Source: Phallusia fumigata (taxonomy: Eukaryota > Chordata > Ascidiacea > Phlebobranchia > Ascidiidae). From it: DNA of 20,560 nucleotides. A program made the translations under genes and the position numbers. The notes under the pieces were generated by a model. It was not told the DNA's origin, did not search any database, and worked only from the letters and a program-made list of their open reading frames with translations. Positions 1 through 9,300 of the stretch are shown here, in pieces. Positions within the stretch are counted from its first letter, which is position 1. Each line of letters begins with the position of its first letter. The stretch is from NCBI GenBank assembly GCA_008931825.1, contig QXVZ01019998.1, positions 1-20,560 of the forward strand. Direction: 5' to 3'.

Positions 1-695
1 TTTGAGGTCCATTAAGGATACGCGTTTTAACTGCGGGAATTCCGCCTCGTGTGACGTTCCGCGCCAAGAACCGGGGCGCGTTCAACCGACGTTAGAATAA
101 GTATCCATGATTTTGTTCTGTTAGTGTGCAAATCTGTCGCTATCAGTATTTGTCTGTTAGTATTTAAAGTGTTGGCTGTGTTTATAGTGTGGTTATGAAG
201 AGAATTATCACATAGAACCGTATTGTAATTTTTTTGAACTGGTCTTTTGACTGTATTTCAGACGTTTTGTTTGTCGTTGTGACATCCTTGCATATCAATG
301 ATTAATTTTTACCTGTTCCATTGTTCTGTAGCATTATTGTTTTGGCATAAAACTATGCGATGTTAATTGTGGGTTTAACAGAGAGGTATACTCATGTACA
401 CAATTGATTCTTTGATCTTGTAAAAACATTAAATTGCTAAAATGCAGTTTTTTTAAATACCGACAGTTCGTGCATGCCTAATTTACTTCACTATTTTTTG
501 TGCCAAACATGATATTTAGCTTTGGAATAAACTATGAGAACATGTCAGCGTAAATAATATTTGTTAAGCAGGAAATTCACGTTTAAACCCAAATAGCTTT
601 GAATGAATTAAGCAGGCAAGGAATAAATGAAATTAATAAGTAACCACAATGTGCCCGTTGGGGGCGTGGCGCGATAACACTGTCTTGAATAATTC
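1..695. other. Gene-free stretch, GC-rich at both ends
   Basis: I see no convincing coding exon here. The first 90 bases are rich in CpG and include a TGACGT core, unlike the AT-rich sequence that follows. Around 656-675 there is a second GC-rich patch containing GGGGGCGTGGC, which looks like a GC box. Either could be promoter sequence of a gene outside the window or the edge of a repeat; the sequence does not decide. Confidence 0.3.
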
Positions 696-1190
696 TCAAC
701 CGCCGTAACGCGGGAAATTTGGTGGTGCGCTTTCACGTGGCGCTGGGGTGCGCCTTAAATATTTTGCAACGTTTATATGCCCTAACTTTTCTCGTTCCAT
801 GCTCATGTAATCTCCTTCACGAATTACTACGGTCAGTGTTTCCCATTTAGGCCCAACGCGAACTGGACAAAATCGAATTAAGACTTGATCTGAATATGAT
901 CTGAATATTGTCTTGCATTTATTCCATATTGGCACGACGGCAACCAACCTTGCTTTGTCCGTTTTCAGGTATGTTGCAATTTTACAGGTGCCGAAATTTC
1001 CTACGGGCCCACTACTTTTTCCCTTACGCTTGTGAATAAAGATGCGACTACAATCAACATATAATGTTGAATACCAAAACTGCATGCAGTTCACAAAGTA
1101 AACACCCAAAAAGGGAACAGTGGAGGCAAAAAACTTATCGCCAACTCTCAAAAACCAAATCTTTTCAACTATTGTCGTCAATTCTTCTGC
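696..1190 (-). CDS. Unrecognised 165-codon open frame, possible exon
   Basis: On the minus strand the frame is open from just after an in-frame TAG near 1190 down to a stop at 696-698, which is long for DNA this AT-rich. No ATG lies near the 5' end: the frame enters through GAA GAA TTG ACG, and the first internal methionine is about 30 codons in. A TCTAG just upstream could be a 3' splice site, so this may be a last exon rather than a whole gene. The product would start rich in aromatic and hydrophobic residues and end in a proline- and arginine-rich tail (RRTPAPRESAPPNFPRYGG). I do not recognise a family, see no partner exon, and it may be a chance frame or part of a decayed element. Confidence 0.2.
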   Translation of the reverse strand, partial: AEELTTIVEKIWFLRVGDKFFASTVPFLGVYFVNCMQFWYSTLYVDCSRIFIHKRKGKSSGPVGNFGTCKIATYLKTDKARLVAVVPIWNKCKTIFRSYSDQVLIRFCPVRVGPKWETLTVVIREGDYMSMEREKLGHINVAKYLRRTPAPRESAPPNFPRYGG

Positions 1191-1284
1191 TAGACACTAT
1201 TAGAAAAGACTTTTCGGATTTAATGTTAAAAATTTGATCCATGTAAAAATATGGTTGTTTACCAAATTTATTAAAACCTAAATC

Positions 1285-1313
1285 TTCATCTAACAATTTT
1301 ATTGTTAGATGAA
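1285..1313. repeat. Perfect 13-bp inverted repeat with 3-bp loop
   Basis: Bases 1285-1297 (TTCATCTAACAAT) are exactly complementary to 1301-1313, separated by TTT. This is a compact hairpin in otherwise featureless AT-rich DNA. No gene ends beside it, so a role in RNA 3'-end formation is not indicated. Confidence 0.6.
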
Positions 1314-2165
1314 AACGCTGCACTGAAACGATGCGTTTAAAATTAAAATTTTATGCTTAAAGTTTTGTGATGTTTTCATCGTCAAAAACCCATTCTTCCG
1401 ATTCAACGAAATATATCGAAATATTATCTTACCAACGCATGTAGCTTTCTCGGAAAATTAAAATAGTTCATCCTTTACCGCAATTCTATTTTTACTCATT
1501 TTTTTCTTGAAATTTTACCCAACACTAGTTTAAGCTTGAATGTCACGTACATGTTCGCAAGGCTTTGTGGAATGGCTGAAAAAATAGTAAATAATTACAT
1601 TCAGCTCAATTACAAATTGTAATTGATCCAACTCTGCGTGTACAGCGTCAACTACAAGTACACGTAACAGCATGTAAACAGCAGTAGATTTGTTACTAGC
1701 GTAAGCTTTTTAGACTTTCTAAAACTGAAAATTAAACAGTAAAAAATTTTAGCTAAAAGCAGACACAAATTCATCCATTGCATTAAAACAGATACTGCTG
1801 GAAAGTTCTTTGTTAACAAACTGGCACTTTGCCCCACTGTGCAGAGTGCCCTTTTTCGAATTTAAGGTTCAAGTTTATTGTCACATGTTTGCACACCTGA
1901 ACCACAAGATCAACAGAGCACGGTAAAAAACAAGAAGTCAAGTCTGCTGTTTCATGTGTACCGACCGTTACGGCGGACAAAGCAAAACACTCCGATCTAG
2001 ACTCTTTAATAAACAAACTAATCGCTGCTTAACCTAGACATGGTGATAAAATGTTGGTAATAGCATTCAATTTGCAAAAAATGCGCATAATTAAAAAAAG
2101 CGTAAAACAACATAGAAAACCATTGAGTTCACCCGTGGGCATAGGCAAGGGGTCGAAGAAAATCA

Positions 2166-2209
2166 TGACCCCCTCGCCCAAATTTCTGACCCTGACCCCC
2201 TCGCCCAAA
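2166..2209. repeat. 17-bp direct repeat
   Basis: The 17-mer TGACCCCCTCGCCCAAA occurs at 2166-2182 and again at 2193-2209, with a 10-bp spacer. It is a small GC-rich direct duplication in AT-rich DNA. No coding or regulatory meaning is evident. Confidence 0.7.
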
Positions 2210-2355
2210 ATCTCTATAAGTTGTACGTTAGGTTGGGAAACCCTTGTATTTCCTAAATTCCGATAACAGGTATAATCTTAAATCAATTCAAAATACCAAG
2301 CATAGCATGCCCAATTAGATAACCTACGTTGTTTTAGCTTTCATCTGTAGCAGGT

Positions 2356-2724
2356 TTAATCAGCTTGTTTTCCGACATTTCCCTTTATCAGGAGCCATGA
2401 GGGAAAACCACACACTAAAGTTTGCAGAAACCATTTCACCTTTGAAGGTCTATCAGTAATGTCATACTTTGCTGTTAGGTGTACAGCGTAGAACCCTTCT
2501 AGTAGGTGAACAATTGCCAATCCATAGTAGCACATTTTCGTTCCCCACTGATGGTGGTAAGCCAAAAACCTGAAAAATCTTCCAATTGGTCCCATGTATT
2601 GATCGGGGACGACTTGTGGGTTGTAACTTGCAAAGTGTAAAAACGCGAACAGGGAAATGACAATCATCCAAGACCGAAGTGGCGGTGATTTAATATATGT
2701 GGAACATGGTTTACTGGCTGCCAT
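2356..2724 (-). CDS. TMEM254: TMEM254-like small multi-pass membrane protein
   Basis: Single-exon gene, ATG at 2724-2722 and TAA at 2358-2356, 122 residues; human TMEM254 is about the same size. Hydrophobic segments lie near residues 18-35, 63-82 and 96-113. The family pattern I recognise is a Gly-Pro-(Ile/Leu)-Gly motif after the first segment (YMGPIGRFFRF), then a double His (HH) and a Tyr-rich segment ending EGFYAVHL, then WFLQTLVCGFPSWLLI, which parallels the WFLQT motif of the vertebrate protein. The family's biochemical function is unknown; the protein is expected to span an internal membrane. The gene diverges from the three-exon membrane-protein gene to its right, with a transposon-like segment between them. 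The family call rests on remembered sequence similarity and is fairly secure. Confidence 0.82.
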   Translation of the reverse strand: MAASKPCSTYIKSPPLRSWMIVISLFAFLHFASYNPQVVPDQYMGPIGRFFRFLAYHHQWGTKMCYYGLAIVHLLEGFYAVHLTAKYDITDRPSKVKWFLQTLVCGFPSWLLIKGNVGKQAD

Positions 2725-3228
2725 TCTTTTGCAGGATATTGTGCCTTAATTAGTTATGCTAAAAAAGGGGAGAAAATACAGAATTAAGCAAAACTGAAAC
2801 GCTCTTTTTTCAAAGCTATGGCTGAAACTTGTTTTGTTAGCTATAACCACTAGAATGACGGTACAATGACGGGAAATTCATCGCATTAGGATAGTGCACA
2901 GAGTTTTGTAAGTCACCGAAGTGAAAATACTAACATATTCACAGAGTTGCCAGGGTGGCGGTTTTCCCGCCCAATTGGGCTAGTTTTCGACATCGAGTTG
3001 CGGGTTAATTTTACGGGTTGCGCGTTGCGGTTTTTGGGCGGGTTTTTCAAATACACTGTCAACCATTTATTGTTAGTGTTTTAAGACTGTTGGTTTAACG
3101 TTTTGTTATGTCAAACGATTGTCACTAAATTTGTAGGATTTTTATCGTTTTTCTAAAAATACTTAGTATTTCTATGATTTTCTTCTCGCATCCGAAGCAA
3201 ATTATCCAAACGTTGAAAGTTTTTGAAA

Positions 3229-3283
3229 CATAGTATACTCATAGTATACTTAAAACATAAACATAGTACATGAGTATACTATG
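3229..3283. repeat. 14-bp inverted repeat inside the transposon-like segment
   Basis: CATAGTATACTCAT at 3229-3242 is exactly complementary to ATGAGTATACTATG at 3270-3283. A partial extra copy (atagtatact) follows the left arm directly. The inner pair suggests a nested small element or subterminal repeats of the larger segment. Confidence 0.55.
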
Positions 3284-3350
3284 GTTAAAACTGGTGTTAA
3301 AAAAGACATCACCGGGATCAAAGTCTATCTGACCGGGATAGGGTAAAATT

Positions 3351-3383
3351 GGGCTTGTTTTGGGCTTGTTTTGGGCTTGTTTT
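3351..3383. repeat. Three perfect tandem copies of an 11-mer
   Basis: GGGCTTGTTTT is repeated three times head to tail at 3351-3361, 3362-3372 and 3373-3383. It sits near the right end of the transposon-like segment, as tandem subterminal repeats often do in non-autonomous DNA transposons. Confidence 0.8.
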
Positions 3384-3437
3384 GGATTTTCTTTGTTCGG
3401 GGCATTGGGCGGTTTGTGAGAATTTGACCTGGCAACA

Positions 3438-3474
3438 CCCACCTGTCTTGAATATGATATTCAAGACAGGTGGG
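3438..3474. repeat. Perfect 37-bp palindrome (18-bp arms, 1-bp centre)
   Basis: Bases 3438-3455 (CCCACCTGTCTTGAATAT) are exactly complementary to 3457-3474 around a single G at 3456. It begins one base after the right end of the GTTGCCAGG element. Such a sequence can extrude a cruciform and is often unstable, so its intact state is notable. Confidence 0.9.
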
Positions 3475-3892
3475 CGATGACACAACGTGAACGGAAGAAG
3501 CTGTTTACCAAAAGCTTTTGCACACGAAACGGGACTTAGAAATAGTATATTTCTACCAGTGGTTTTACACTTTATGATTTATTTGGTTGTTTAAAGGGCA
3601 ACCTTTATTTAGCGGTTATATGGCTGCTACAGAAGCATTTATATGTTGTTTTTTTTACAGAAAATTTTCAAAAAAATGGTCAGTTTTCACATTTAGTGTT
3701 GTGGATAAAGAAGCATGTTTGTTATAACTTCTGTAAATATTAGCTTTAAAAACAAACTGTGTATTTGGCAAGCAATGTTAATTTTGTTATTTTTTAGAAT
3801 AGTTAATGACGGTCTACCAAAGAAGATAATGTGAAAAGTTGGGCTATTTATTATTGCTAAGGAGTAAGGATTGCTACTGGTAACGGATCCAA

Positions 3893-5794
3893 ATGATATT
3901 GTTTCATACCCTTGCTGCTTGGGGTGTAATATTACTGGTGGGACTAAAGTGGGTTGCTGCTGCATTATGTCAGTCCTCTTGGACTTCTGCAACTTCAAAT
4001 CAACCTTTTGAACTTGGGTGCAATCAAATGTGGCACATTGTACATATTTTATCCCCTTTGCTTTTAGCTACTTTGGCAGGTAATGAAAGAACTGGTTTTT
4101 AATATTGTTACCTGGAAAAAACATTGTATTGCAAAGTTAAATTAAGTTGTATGTGGCTTTGAAGTTGAGCATACAAAATTAGATGGCCTTAGGAATTTAA
4201 GAATATTTAGATTTAATTAAATTAAAGAATATTTACAAAATGTGTAATTTTAATTTATAGGATTTGCTACTTTTGTTCTTATGTGGATTATGTTGTATTT
4301 CAATTGCTTAGACATGGGAAGTAATTCAAATTGTCAAATATTATTATCACCAAACTTCGTAAGGTAAGTCGGTTTTATTATTTTCTTGGAATTTATCATG
4401 TTCACATAACTAAAATGATACCAACTCTATCATTTATTCCCACCTTTTTCCATGTCCTTTTTTAAAGCGATACCGTTTTTCTTGAACGCTTAGTCCATTT
4501 TTGTATGCAATGTTTGTTCGGTATTAACCAATCTAATTAGTTTTGTTCAAGCTGTAAGTTTCCAAAAGGGTCTAGGTTTTATCTATAAATTTCATTTGGT
4601 ACAAACTGCAGCCTTTGGCAAGGATTGATAGTGTATGTTTATGTAAAAAGTTTTGTATTGCTTAGAAATTAGAGACTTTTTGTTCCAAGCTGATGTTTTC
4701 TTTTCCCCATACCATTACCAATAACACAGGGTTTCTCAACCGGGGGTTCACAAAGCATTTTTCAGGGGATCAGCAGCAATGACAGTGTTTATTTCCAAAC
4801 TTACAAAAGCTTTAAAACCGTCTTTGAAATTGGCACATCGCTAAAATGTAATCTGAGATCTAAAATGCACAATGGTATATCACATGCATAGGGGCGAATG
4901 TAGCCACGGCTTCCATTCTTTTTAAATCTTGACAATTTTGATTTGTTGTAGTTTATATATGTGGATTAAGAACAATTTGGTAAAGCATTTTGGAACTTAG
5001 TTGTTTGACCCAAAATTTTACAGTTGCTTTGTAATCAGGGTTTATTACTTCATAATAACATTGTTATGGAACAATGACCATGGATTTATTGGCAAACAAT
5101 TGACAGTTTAAAGGCGTAACATGCCTAGGCCTTAAACTATTTGTGTGCAAGTTCTTTTGCACTGTTATCAATTAAACTTGTTTCAAAGCAATCTGAAATG
5201 TAATAAAATATCAATTTTGTAATGACTCCCTTACTCTTACAAGTTTTTTAATCCATATTTTTTCATTTATGCACCACCACCATTACATATACTTTAACAT
5301 ACGCGGTAATCCCTTTAAAAGAGTATCTGCAGTCCCAAGAGGCCGTACTGCCGCTGGTTGTGCACCTCTGCTTTAAATAGCAAACAACCTTTCTAAATGG
5401 TAAACAATATTGCATTGTGATATAACAAAGACATTGTAATGTAACGTAAAGAGATTGTAACATAGAGCACTGCGTTGCAGTCTGTTATTATAATTTTGCC
5501 TTCACTTAGCGTGTTAGACAGCTATATATGGAATACATGCAAAGCATGGAACAGGCCATGCTTGACCAAAATTTTTTGAGGGGTCAGTGTCTGCTTTGTC
5601 GGCATCAAAAAGGGGCCGCCAGGGCTAAAAGGTGGAGAACCTCTAACAAGTAATTATTTTCATTTAGGTATTCACCATCTCGAGCATATTTACACCCCAA
5701 AGGACTAAGAACCTGGTGTTTGTTAACATCTTTCGTCGGTTCCATGGTTGCAGTGTGGGCACATGTAATGGATAAGGATCACATTTACTGTTAA
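3893..5794 (+). CDS. Small three-exon membrane protein, family unrecognised
   Basis: Exons are 3893-4079, 4261-4363 and 5668-5794, giving 138 residues plus TAA. The ATG at 3893 follows an in-frame TAA by three codons, so the start is well placed. Donors are GTAATG and GTAAGT, acceptors end TTATAG and ATTTAG, and phases 1 and 2 fit exactly. Hydrophobic segments lie at about residues 5-26, 49-76 and 111-130; the middle one is long enough to kink or re-enter. The C-terminus is short and polar, ending DKDHIYC. Between segments two and three is a loop with two cysteines (FNCLDMGSNSNC), which could be lumenal. AATAAA follows 13 bases after the stop. The structure looks real, but I do not recognise the family and assign no function. 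Confidence 0.7.
4727..5645. mobile_element. Probable non-autonomous hAT-type element
   Basis: The left end CAGGGTTTCTCAACC begins at 4727 and the right end GGTGGAGAACCTC finishes about 5643, nearly its inverted complement. The TTCTCAACC/GGTTGAGAA-type ends are characteristic of hAT-family elements in animals. TAACA occurs just outside the left end and again at the right end, a possible remnant of a target-site duplication. Inside I see no transposase frame. It fills most of intron 2 of the small membrane-protein gene and explains why that intron is about 1.3 kb when the other is 181 bp. Confidence 0.5.
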
Positions 5795-5806
5795 TCTTGT
5801 TTTCGC

Positions 5807-5812
5807 AATAAA
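5807..5812 (+). terminator. Polyadenylation signal of the small membrane-protein gene
   Basis: A canonical AATAAA lies 13 bases after the TAA at 5792-5794. This close spacing is common in compact tunicate genes. It supports the assigned last exon. Confidence 0.6.
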
Positions 5813-6279
5813 TCAACACCCTATAAAATGTCATTTCAGCAGATAAGCTATTAAAGTTACACAAAAAATCGTAGAACCTGTCGGGATAGAGCCAGTTACA
5901 TAGGCAGGTTTATGTGTGAAACAAAAACAAAAAGAACATTACATTTGGATGAAGTACTGGCCCAATGCTCCGAAGCTGGTTATGTAATTTGTTGCATTGG
6001 ATGCTTCGAGGTTTCCTTGTATCATTTGTCTGAAATAGCCAAATCCAGCTGGAGCTTTCTTTATCTTTTGTAATTTCCCAGTAAATATGGTATTTTGGTA
6101 AAAAGTTTACATTCATTTACATGGCGGAGTATGCCACAGGCCTGTAACCAGAACATGCTGATATTATTTTTCATGAGCAAAAGAAAACAGGAAAGCAGAC
6201 TTGTAGCAATTTGCCTTCAAAGCAAACCTGATGTTTGCAACTTGGGTGATAAAAAATTATCACCTGAACGTGACTCTGG
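5813..6279. other. Convergent intergenic spacer
   Basis: This lies between the 3' ends of the small membrane-protein gene and PHKB. I see no conserved coding sequence; the short open frames on both strands have no family-like motifs or splice partners. Confidence 0.5.
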
Positions 6280-6285
6280 TTTATT
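6280..6285 (-). terminator. Polyadenylation signal of PHKB
   Basis: On the minus strand AATAAA lies 28 bases beyond the PHKB stop codon (6315-6313). It is the first canonical signal after the stop and supports the last exon. Confidence 0.6.
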
Positions 6286-6312
6286 TTTTTGTAGTCCAAC
6301 AAGTGCAAAAAT

Positions 6313-9300
6313 TTAACATATACTGCAAACACTGTCACTTTTCAAAGCAATTGTTACATGAAACAATGATTTTACAAGGCTTCTCATCATGTAATGTACA
6401 CAAGTGTCTGGTGGTAGGCTACAAAATGATGAAATGTCATCCATTTCAGATGGGATAGAAGGGTCTGTTTTTCCTTCTGTTTCCTGAAATTAAAGGCTAC
6501 TTTGTTACCAGATTTGAAAAGGGACTAGCTGTTTGTTCCTAATTTTCTAAAATATTTGTTGCAGTGAAAAAATGATTACAGCAAAGTATTTAAACATCTG
6601 TTTCTAACCATAAGATTTTGCTGACAGATTGGGTGTTACCCGATTATAATGATACAAACTGTTTTAAAACAATAAAGACTTTGATAGGAAATATAGAAAA
6701 GTCTGTATAAGTGCATTAATACATTCCTATGTAACAAACTTACACTTTTGAACAATTCAACAGCTGACGCAACAATTTCATCAATGTTAGTTGTAGATTC
6801 AAAGGATAACTCTGGATTTCTTTCCAAGAAGGTTGCAGTTAGCATTAGCATTTCAACAATTAAATGCCTTAATTCAGGCCTGTGTAGTCCACTGAACATA
6901 CCAGCTACTCGTTTCCACCAGGCAACTTCATATTTTCCTGTTTGACAAAATTAGTCAAATCAAGTATTTGCAAATGTAAATCAATCAGCAGAATACCCAT
7001 GTCAGACAAGGTTGGTTGTTGGTGTAAACGGTGTTGATTGATGATCAAACCCTCGGGACTACGTTCCAATATTAACCAAACTTTGGTGTAAAAGTCGTGG
7101 GGGGCCTAAATCAAAGGATACAGTGCATCATTAAAAACATTAACTACAAGCTATACTGGTACTTTATTGTTTTCATCCTGCAAAATGTTAGGCAACAATT
7201 GAGGTAAAACTGTTCTAACAAAGTTATATGACAAGCATGAAGGTTGGTTAAATATGATTTAGCAATTGGGGTGTCAGTAACAGTTTGTATGGTGCTAAGC
7301 GGAATCAACAAATATTGAATATTTTTGTTTTTCGATGTTTAATTGATTACACCTAAATGGGCTAAAGTTATCAGCACTCTTTTGCTGAAAATCCAAATTG
7401 CCAAAAACTGTGCAGATGATTTTTACTCTTTCCAAAAGTTTATTTTGTGTGCTTGTGTCGAAAATTATTCTTGAATGCGAAAAGGCCACAAGTAAAAATC
7501 TAAAATCAGCAGCAACAAAACCATAAACCTTTACAGTCTAAAAGCCCCACTGTCTTTCAACCAATGTGCATGGTGAAGAATGGCATGAAAAAACTGCTGT
7601 GTCACCTTTTATATTTTTAGATCAGTACACTAGGTACACAAAAAGAACCGAAAAAACTATTTTTGAAAAGCAGTTAAAAATGTAAACTTCAAAACAAAGA
7701 TACAACAGTAAAGAGCCAATAATGATTTGTGAGCTGCAGACAGTGCACACTGTTAATTTGGCTACACTATCCCAAACAGCCAATGTTCTGTCACCAGCTG
7801 CACTGATGAGACCTTCCAGTTTGAAACTGCTCTGCAGCTCACAAAACAAAGACAGTATGCTATTTTGCTTCAATTCCTCAAAAAACAAATGTTAAACTAC
7901 CTTGTTCAATGCACCGATAATTTGCTTTTTTTGGAGCCATGAGAGATCATCATGTTTGTTTACGGTCAACACATCTAGCAATAACTGCTTTACATCACTA
8001 GGAGATAGATCATGTATATCAAATTGAGCTTCCGAGGCAGATTCCGAGTGTTGACACTTTAACATTAGTCGCATTGCATAAGCAAGCCAACCAATTCGAA
8101 TTTGCAGCATTCCTGGTAAGTGTAGGTTTTTCCATGTGATTTAAAAAAGGATAAACAAGACACAGTCATAAATAGGCCTACCAACCAATAACCATTTCTT
8201 GTCAAGTGCATTTTTAAAAAAGAATAAACAATATGTTTGCTTTTGAGGAAAGATCTGAGGCACAAATTACCATACTGCTACTGGGAAGGCTGTAGTCAAA
8301 TGCCTTACATGATGCAAAAAAGACAAACATGGAATATAACAAAAATTTGTCCAGAAGGAAATCTGTCCATGTTGTACATACCTTCAAATAAATCTGGCTG
8401 CTTATTTATTAGGGCGCCGACATGAAGCACAAGTTCTTGCTGTAAACATGCCTCTCGTTCATCATGTGGTGTGCAAAGTGTGTACAATATATCTTTGATT
8501 GTTGATGGAGGTAATGGGTTACTTATAACAACCTGCAAAACCCTGTACTTGTTGACCAACCATCAAATTCTTAATAGAGTAGGGTGGTAAGGTTTTAATC
8601 ACATTATAATGACAACTTTTTGGGGGAACTGAACGAAACAAAAAAATACATTAGGCAATGGAGCAAACATGTTTACATAAAGTCATTACCTCTTCATGTC
8701 CAAAAACGCCAAGTGTCAAATGTTTGTCATGAACCAAAACAGAGGTTATTGATGGGGCTAAACTATCCACAACCTTATGGCAAAGACTTGCACAATACCG
8801 GACTAAACTCCACAATTTCTGCTTTGCAGCCCACCTGTATTAATTCAGATTTGGTTGTAAATAATGAAATTATACTGTGCTAACATTTGTTTTTTAATTC
8901 CATTTTTTACTGTTCCATGTGAATTTTTGTTTATTCCCTGCAGAAAAACAGTTTTACTAAAAAGGTAGTTCATCATAAATTTATGTTTTAAAATGCTTTA
9001 CAGGCTACCTGGAGAGGATTGTTAAACAATGGTAGAGTCACTATACTGAATAAATCCTATGCGCAATGAAGTTTCACAAAAATTAATATTTTGAAAGCTT
9101 GCAAAACTACTGGCTGTAATTCTAATGTGGTGGCACACCACTCTGGCCAAATCTATCAAAAGCAAGGTTTAGCAAACTTTAACCATCTCTTTCAATGTAC
9201 CTCATTTGATGCCTATTGGCTTAACCACTTGATTTTGAGAGGTCAAGTGAAAGTATTGAAAACTAAATCAAGAAAAACTTTTTCAAACATATAAACCAAA

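Larger units (their letters stand above)
1191..2355. other. Gene-free stretch between open frame and TMEM254-like gene
   Basis: Short open frames occur on both strands, but none has a family-like sequence or supported splice partners. The stretch holds the 1285-1313 hairpin and the 2166-2209 direct repeat. No clear AATAAA was found for the TMEM254-like transcript, which should end in this stretch just below 2356. Confidence 0.4.
2946..3436. mobile_element. Transposon-like segment with GTTGCCAGG inverted ends
   Basis: The ends are GTTGCCAGG (2946-2954) and its exact complement CCTGGCAAC (3428-3436). Inside, both flanks carry GC-rich, repeat-like sequence (gggttgcg and gggcggttt themes), a 14-bp inner inverted repeat (3229-3242 against 3270-3283) and an 11-bp tandem array. 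No transposase is visible, so this would be a non-autonomous DNA element about 490 bp long. I could not find a clear target-site duplication and do not assign a superfamily. Confidence 0.4.
2725..3892. other. Divergent intergenic region filled with repeat-like DNA
   Basis: This separates the start codons of the TMEM254-like gene and the membrane-protein gene. It should contain both promoters, but no TATA box stands out. Most of the middle is occupied by the 2946-3436 transposon-like segment and the 3438-3474 palindrome. A polypyrimidine tract ending in ACAG at 3660 resembles a 3' splice or trans-splice acceptor, but it is 230 bp from the next gene's ATG, so its use is uncertain. Confidence 0.4.

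Noticed and set aside
2462-2671. 69-codon minus-strand open frame inside the TMEM254-like gene
   Set aside because: It is an alternative frame of the gene with no supported start or similarity.
8237-8883. Plus-strand open frames of 62 and 87 codons
   Set aside because: They overlap PHKB exons 15 and 16 in antisense and have no family-like sequence.
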